Below are positions 8,641 to 17,500 of a stretch of 17,500 bases of DNA, piece by piece. Position 1 is the stretch's first letter; the number at the start of each line of letters is the position of its first letter. The stretch comes from Botryococcus braunii (lineage: Eukaryota; Chlorophyta; Trebouxiophyceae), in assembly GCA_002005505.1 (NCBI GenBank), contig KV908438.1:277226-294725 (forward strand), given 5' to 3'. The notes beneath the pieces were generated by a model. It was given only the letters and a program-made list of their open reading frames with translations, was not told where the DNA came from and made no database searches. A program made the position numbers and the translations under genes.

Positions 8641-9306
8641 TATCTTCTTTCTTTCTCCATCGTGGATGGTCAGGGAGATGGTCTTCTATATAGAGCTTCA
8701 TCCGAGGAGGTGTGTAATATTTCTGATATTTTGTGCTCAGGATCCCTGTACATTAGCCCTTCACATCAGGGGCAGTTGTGCCATCGATCACAAGGCAAAA
8801 AGTTCTAAAAGGCTCTGATGGAATGAGAGTAGAGTCCCTTAATGAAATGCCCATACCGTATGTGGGTGCCACCATCTCGTTCCATCGCGGATGATCAGGG
8901 GACACCAACACTTTTTTCTCGTTCAGGGGACATCGAGATCCAGCGTAGGTTCGCTAGAAGGTGGAAGGTGCACGCATTGTGATCTTGCTGATATTTTTTG
9001 CTTCAAACGGCATTTGCGCGTCGATCGCGTCGCAGTACGTACTTTGATGGGGGAGGATTAAGCACTTTGGGACTCCTTCCGACGCGTGCACTCGTGAAAA
9101 CCTTATCTTCCCGGCCCACGGGGAGCATCTGAGGGAGCATATTCCCCCAGAGATGCCGGAATCTCCAAGGCACGACATGCTTTATAGTAGCAACGTTGCA
9201 TCTGTGGAATCATTCCTACGACGATCATTGAGCTTGTCAAGCCTTCCAGTTTACAAAAGTCGACTACTGTTTGCTCTGTAGCTTTCCCTCATTACATAAC
9301 TATATC
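8641..9306. other. Spacer between REL element and host gene; holds the gene's 5' flank
   Basis: No coding region is seen. TCCATCGTGGATGGTCAGGG at 8655-8674 recurs with two changes at 8881-8900, and TCTGATATTTT (about 8720) resembles TGCTGATATTTTTTGC (about 8985), suggesting an imperfect duplication of some 230-base period. CTATATAG at 8686-8693 could act as a TATA box for the minus-strand element, whose monomers start about 46 bases downstream. The last ~120 bases are probably the promoter and 5' UTR of the gene at 9307. Confidence 0.5.
9181..9187 (+). promoter_or_regulatory. TATA-like box of the cysteine-rich gene
   Basis: TTTATAG lies 120 bases before the start codon, leaving room for a 5' UTR of about 90 bases. 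This is weak evidence from position and sequence only. Confidence 0.3.
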
Positions 9307-12374
<3,068 letters not shown>

Positions 12375-12820
12375 GCGCAGCCGAGCTGGAGCTCCTAGCC
12401 CAGCCTAGCGCAGCGGACCTTCTTTTCCCCTGCCCAGTCGGAGTTTTTTCCCTTGCCCAGTTGGAGTTCTTTCCCCTGCCCAGCTGGATTTCTTCCCCAA
12501 GCCCAGCATAGAGGGAAGATTGGTGGTTGTGCATGGGTCTGTTTGTCGGTTGTGCGTGGGTCTGTTTGTACTTCCAACGTGTTGGGTGTGCATGGGTCTG
12601 GAATAGCCGGTAGGTTTCAAGTGCTCTTAGCAATAAGTGCCCTTAGCAGCGTTTTGAGTAGTAGTAGTAGTAGTGTAAGTGCCGTGCTGCACAGCCCACC
12701 ACATCCAAAAGCCTCGACACGGGTTTTGCGCAGGGCTGCATGCCAGCCTTGCCCGTCAAAAACTGAGTCAAGGTATGAATAAAGCGTACCTAGCCTTTTG
12801 TAACTGCTGGTAGGCCAAAA
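12375..12820 (+). other. 3' UTR of the cysteine-rich gene with 23-bp minisatellites and poly(A) signals
   Basis: Two unrelated 23-bp repeats follow the stop: a pyrimidine-rich unit ending TGCCCAG(T/C)(T/C) at 12416-12508 (four copies), and a unit GGTTGTGC(A/G)TGGGTCTGTTTGT at 12525-12570 with a third partial copy to 12600. A short (AGT)n lies near 12657-12675. AATAAA at 12778-12783 and TGTAA at 12799-12803 are both possible poly(A) signals; TGTAA is the common one in chlorophyte algae. Confidence 0.65.
12778..12783 (+). terminator. Candidate poly(A) signal
   Basis: AATAAA about 400 bases after the stop codon, with TGTAA 16 bases further on. Either could direct cleavage near 12820. Confidence 0.45.
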
Positions 12821-13381
12821 TTGTTGTTGAGGAGTGCTTCACTCACAAAAAGTAGCGTGTCCAAGGCCTGTTTCAAATGCTGAGGACTGGCAGTTCACCA
12901 GTTTAGTGAAAAAAGTTTGAAAGTCAGTAGCATTTGGAACTCAAAAAAGATGAATTCTGACACCGGTGGGGAAACGCCTGGGGAAGCAGTAAAAATCGTT
13001 TTGACCCGGATGTTGACAGTAAGAGTCGTTTTGACCCCGATGTTGAGGAAGTGTTGATGGCTCATTGAGGCTGGAGTTGCACCGTCCTCGACAACAATGT
13101 AATCCCAGGCCTACACCAGTGGTTTCCCAAAATAAGTTCTCCCTCGCTGCAAGAAGTTGCGTGAAAGTATGACAGGCGGGTCCGAGCTTGATTGATTGTT
13201 GCGTTTTCAAATCTTTTCTACACTCTATATGCAGGACAGTCTTCTCCAAATCTATCGACAACCTATTCGACTGTCTCGGCACAATATATCCGAATCCTTC
13301 GACGGGGTATTGCAATGTCTTGGTGCAAGTATGAGACTGATGATGGCCGTCTTCCTGGCGTATTAACAACCGACTGTAGCA

Positions 13382-13386
<5 letters not shown>
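12821..13386. other. Spacer with a 30-bp tandem duplication, no gene recognised
   Basis: A 30-bp unit ending GACCC(G/C)GATGTTGA occurs at 12987-13016 and 13017-13046 with three differences. The rest has open frames on both strands but no motif I recognise. Confidence 0.55.
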
Positions 13387-13691
<305 letters not shown>

Positions 13692-13832
13692 TTCTGGAAA
13701 TATACGAGCGTATTAGTACAGACTTGTATGCCAGCTCTATATTCTCGGGCAACTATTGCCCGTGTCAGAGGAACAGCCCACCAGGATTGCCTTCGTATCA
13801 TGCCGTTGGTCACTTTGAACAGCAATTGTTTT

Positions 13833-14017
13833 GAGGCAAGTAACTCCACTTTTAACAGTTATAATGAGGCGCAATAACTCTAATTTATTACTGTTGAGAG
13901 GCAAATAACTCAAATTACAAAAATTATATTTAGAGGCAAATAACTCCAATTATAACAATTATAATTAGAGGCAAATACCTCCAATTATTATTGTTGAGAG
14001 GAAACAACCTCCATTTT
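13833..14017 (+). repeat. AT-rich ~33-bp minisatellite, six copies
   Basis: Units begin GAGG(C)AAATAACTCC at 13833, 13866, 13898, 13933, 13968 and 13998, followed by AATTAT-rich sequence. The period is 30-35 bases. It lies directly before the decayed LINE. The stretch 13692-13832 shows nothing recognisable. Confidence 0.85.
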
Positions 14018-14049
14018 TTGCTCCGACAGCTTCTCAACCTATTAGCTAA

Positions 14050-14420
14050 AAGCAGTCCCCGCCTACAACTCCCGAGGGATTTACTTTCCTTGGTGGGGAC
14101 TTCAATACCAGGATAGGGCCCTTAACCACCAGGACTCCTGGCATGGATGGAGAGATTTTTTGAGGTCAGACATTTCCTCCGAGCAGGAACGAAGATGGGG
14201 GGTTTTATGTGTACGGGTCGCATTTACGTGCGGATGTACGGAGCGGGTGGTGGCATGAAATGTTGCTTCCGCAGGTATAGAAAAAATTATGAGGTAAAAG
14301 GTATCCACCCGGTACGTACCGGGAGATATACTTGCGAAAGCAACATTGCATGCCACCACCCGCTCCATGCCACATGCAGTGACTATAAGACCTGATCATG
14401 TCATCGTCTCTCCCCTCCCT
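14050..14420 (+). pseudogene. APE-type endonuclease domain remnant, interrupted by a hairpin
   Basis: FTFLGGDFNTRIGP at 14080-14121 is the GDFN core motif of LINE endonucleases, which nick target DNA to prime reverse transcription. TIRPDHVIVSP near 14381-14413 matches the domain's C-terminal (I)DHV motif. Between them lies a foldback structure (14240-14366). The N-terminal half of the domain is not visible; the upstream DNA is a minisatellite. Confidence 0.65.
14240..14366. repeat. Foldback (MITE-like) element with ~40-bp inverted arms
   Basis: The left arm starts GGAGCGGGTGGTGGCATG at 14240 and the right arm ends CATGCCACCACCCGCTCC at 14366. The arms (14240-14280 and 14327-14366) pair with only a few mismatches, including TGTTGCTT with AAGCAACA. 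The loop holds the perfect palindrome CCCGGTACGTACCGGG at 14308-14323. It sits inside the LINE endonuclease remnant, so it is either a later insertion or a local inverted duplication. Confidence 0.85.
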
Positions 14421-14588
14421 CGTTCCTTTTTGTAGAACCTGATGTCGGTGGAGTTACAGAGGCTGAATTCGGACCAATTTCCACTGCGCACAACGAGCAC
14501 ACCTGACAAGAAAGCACACAAGGAAGCCATCAATCGACGTCGCTCGATGCCTTTCTTTGATCAAGAATGAAGGACCCCCAAAAAAATT

Positions 14589-14925
14589 GGGGGGGGGGGG
14601 GGGTAATGCGGTCTAGGTTAGTCGGATAGGTGGAAACGAGATGAGTTCAAAACACTTGAGCGGCAATACCATGCCTTGGTTCGAAGCTAGAGACGTTCAC
14701 ACATGAGTGGCCACCTGCAAACAATTTTCCGACAGAAAACGCTAGGCCCTCAATACTTTTGGAAGACAACTAGGGGAGCCAGTGAGAGTCTACGTGAAGT
14801 TCTCCAGAATGTTTCACTCTGGAGTACGTACATAGAAGCACTTTCAAGATGTCCAGATGCTGCAGAACAGTCCCCCGACCTCCTGCTCGGGGCCTCCTCC
14901 CCCCCCCCCCCCCACCTCTATCGAG
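14589..14925 (+). pseudogene. LINE linker between endonuclease and RT, with poly-G and poly-C runs
   Basis: This stretch has a 15-G run at 14589-14603 and a poly-C run at about 14899-14912. It encodes no recognised motif, but it lies where LINE proteins carry the poorly conserved linker between endonuclease and RT. Confidence 0.4.
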
Positions 14926-15493
14926 CCAATAAGTAGGAATGAAGACCTTCTTGCCCAGTTTACTATCAAAGAGGTACAACTTGGAGTGAGCTCACTGGCG
15001 AATGGGAAATGTCCTGTCTACCTAGGGTTTCGCAGGTGAGCTATTTCAGTATGCGCGGTGAGCTATTTCACAGGTGAGCTAATGGGCGCGGTGAGAAGGT
15101 GGGCCCCCTGGAGGTGCTATGGGTACCCACCTTCTTAGCCCGATCTTAACCGACATCTCTTGCATGTCGTTTCAACATGGGGCGCTCCCGCCGGAGGAAA
15201 GCATATGTTTGGTGACACCTGTCATTAAGAAAGGCGACCCTTTTAATACGAGTAATCACCGTCCTATTGCAGGAGCTAGCTAGGATGAGTCGACTCGCGT
15301 ATGCAAGTATATGCTAATGCGCTAATCTCGAGATCAGGTTTCTATTTGGAACCCCTCAGACTCCGGGTGGACTGTCAAGGAGGCTATATAGCCGGGAATT
15401 TTCAGCGGCACATCAGTTGTTCATTGTGCAAGTTGCACTGCAACACCTGATAGACGCGACACTCGGGAATCGACGTGGTTCATCGCCTTCCTG

Positions 15494-16034
<541 letters not shown>

Positions 16035-16278
16035 GCATATGACCTGGTAGATCGTCCCAGGCTATGGATGGCATCGGAAGAATTTGGGGTGGGCAGTACC
16101 TTCCTTTCAGCCTTGCAACCTACGCTGGGTAGTACGTACACATCTTGCCATTAGGAAATAGACATGGCCCAGCAGCCTCGTCTGCAATGGGGATTCTACG
16201 AGGATGTCCCCTCAGCCCCACACTTGTTGAGGTGTTGGCGAATGGCCTCCCTGATTAGGCCAATTGGAAATTGGAACT

Positions 16279-16328
16279 CCACTAGGTGTTTATCAACACC
16301 TAGTTCCACTAGGTGTTTATAAACACCT
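16279..16328. repeat. 27-bp duplication forming two overlapping hairpins in the LINE
   Basis: CCACTAGGTGTTTAT occurs at 16279-16293 and 16306-16320. ACTAGGTGTT (16281-16290) pairs with AACACCTAGT (16295-16304), and AGGTGTTTATAAACACCT (16311-16328) is a perfect palindrome. Confidence 0.85.
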
Positions 16329-16736
16329 TCAGGCTTGTTGTCCGGGTAAACGTATTCCGATGTTGGATGAGACAGTCATTAATATTCATTTCCTAGGGAA
16401 TGCAGATGACTTCATGGCTCTAGCTTCAAGTGAAGAGGACCTCCAAATGCTCATTGATACTCAGGAATGGTGCACGGCAATGGACCTGAAACGGGTCCGG
16501 GACACACATTCGAACTTTAACCCCGACGCCACACGGGTGCACCCTCATCGCGATCGGTTACACTTTTATGCGATGGCGACCTACTGAGGTCGTTGGGGAG
16601 GCTCAATACTTGGGCTTACATGTCCATGTATTACATATATTATGAACGTGCACACGTCCATGATGAAAAGATACTTGATGCTAGCGTAACACGGCTAGAA
16701 CAACGGGTATATACCATATATGGCTCCAGACTCTCC

Positions 16737-16817
16737 GGATGGCATGGTATGGGTCAGAGGGATGGCATGGTATGGGTCAGAGGGATGGCATGGCATGGGT
16801 CAGAGGGATGGCAAAGG
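16737..16817 (+). repeat. 23-bp tandem repeat (three full copies and a partial)
   Basis: Units begin GGATGGCATGG and end GGGTCAGAG at 16737, 16760 and 16783, with a partial copy from 16806. The period is not a multiple of three, so it shifts the decayed LINE frame. Confidence 0.9.
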
Positions 16818-16869
16818 TCCAACCCTCATAAAGGGTTTTGGCAATTTTGCATGTGATGCATACGTATCC

Positions 16870-16935
16870 ATGTCCTTGATGTTGGAGTTGTACCCTGCAT
16901 GCATGTCCTTGTTGTTGGAGTTGTACCCTGCATGC
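16870..16935 (+). repeat. 33-bp tandem duplication
   Basis: 16870-16902 and 16903-16935 differ at one base; each ends TTGTACCCTGCATGC. Confidence 0.9.
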
Positions 16936-17500
16936 CTCCCTCCTCTCATCTCTTACGAATGTGAGGTATGGGCCTTTAGGTTTTTTAAGGGTGCACCCAA
17001 GGCGTCTTCTCGACATTGCGGGTCCAAGTTCCTAGATGCACATAAGAAGGTATTCAGATCTGCAGGATCACCAGTGTTCGTTTCAACATCCCGGAAGATA
17101 TCCTCAGCTGTCATTGTATATCGGCACCCTATGGTCGACATGGTTTTTACGGATCGTGTTTCGGATCCAAAACCTTGTGTTCGACATGGTTAGCAATTGG
17201 ATTTCAAAATTCAATTGTCGGCTTGGGTCCAAAAAGGCTTCACTACACGGTTGCTGTGAAGGACCTCACCTTAGCCATCACCGCTGGGTGTGGAACCTTT
17301 GAAAGAATGTGATTAGGAACTTTAAAAATATATTGGGTGTTTCACTGCCGACCACATCTGCACGACACACCTGAAACGTATTGATTTGCATCGGGTACAA
17401 CACCTACTTGATCGTCAGGCAGATCTCTGGTGGGAAGGCTTACACCCTGCTCCTCACTAACGTATCTCACTGACCATGCACTGGGATTCTCAGCAAGGGC

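Larger units (their letters stand above)
16590..17500 (+). pseudogene. C-terminal region of the decayed LINE protein
   Basis: Downstream of RT, blocks such as YECEVWAF (about 16950-16974) and LDRQADLWWEGLHPAPH (about 17408-17458) are recognisable in different frames. The latter resembles the beginning of the LINE fragment at 4012-4530, which indicates a shared family. Two local repeats lie inside: a 23-bp unit ×3.5 and a 33-bp unit ×2. Confidence 0.6.

Noticed and set aside
13833..14017. CRISPR-like regular repeats
   Set aside because: The units are contiguous diverged tandem copies with no unique spacers and no cas genes.

Overview
The window is nuclear DNA of a eukaryote, most likely a green-lineage alga (chlorophyte, prasinophyte or charophyte; I cannot say which). 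The reasons are a spliced gene with three GT-AG introns, a chromodomain Ty3/gypsy element whose polypurine tract and LTR start look like those of plant chromoviruses, LINE-type reverse transcriptases of the kind common in green algae, and very abundant CA, GA/CT and ATGT microsatellites with poly-G/poly-C runs. There is no operon, ribosome binding site or other prokaryotic feature. The species call is inference.

Layout. (1) 1-3126 (+): 3' half of a Ty3/gypsy chromovirus: RNase H, integrase and chromodomain, a noncoding tail, a polypurine tract and the start of a 3' LTR. One in-frame TAA at 756-758 breaks an otherwise open polyprotein. (2) 3127-3795: compound microsatellite. (3) 4012-4806 (+): 5'-truncated 3' end of a LINE. 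(4) 4807-8640 (-): apparently complete non-LTR retrotransposon with one intact ORF of about 1068 aa (C2H2 finger, reverse transcriptase, CCHC, restriction-like endonuclease), preceded by four ~145-bp tandem monomers. (5) 9307-12374 (+): the only host-like gene, a four-exon gene for a 130-aa secreted cysteine-rich protein; its introns and 3' UTR carry mini- and microsatellites. (6) 12821-14017: tandem repeats and microsatellites. (7) 14050-17500 (+): badly decayed LINE (APE endonuclease, RT, C-terminal region) running off the right edge, broken by frameshifts, a hairpin insertion and a CT-rich insertion inside RT motif A.

The window is thus a small host gene set between nested or adjacent retroelements. 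The LINE fragment at 4012-4806 and the decayed LINE at 14050-17500 look like one family: the right end of the latter resembles the start of the former. The most notable items are the intact REL-type element with its promoter-like monomer array, and the unrecognised cysteine-rich secreted gene, which is visible only after splicing.
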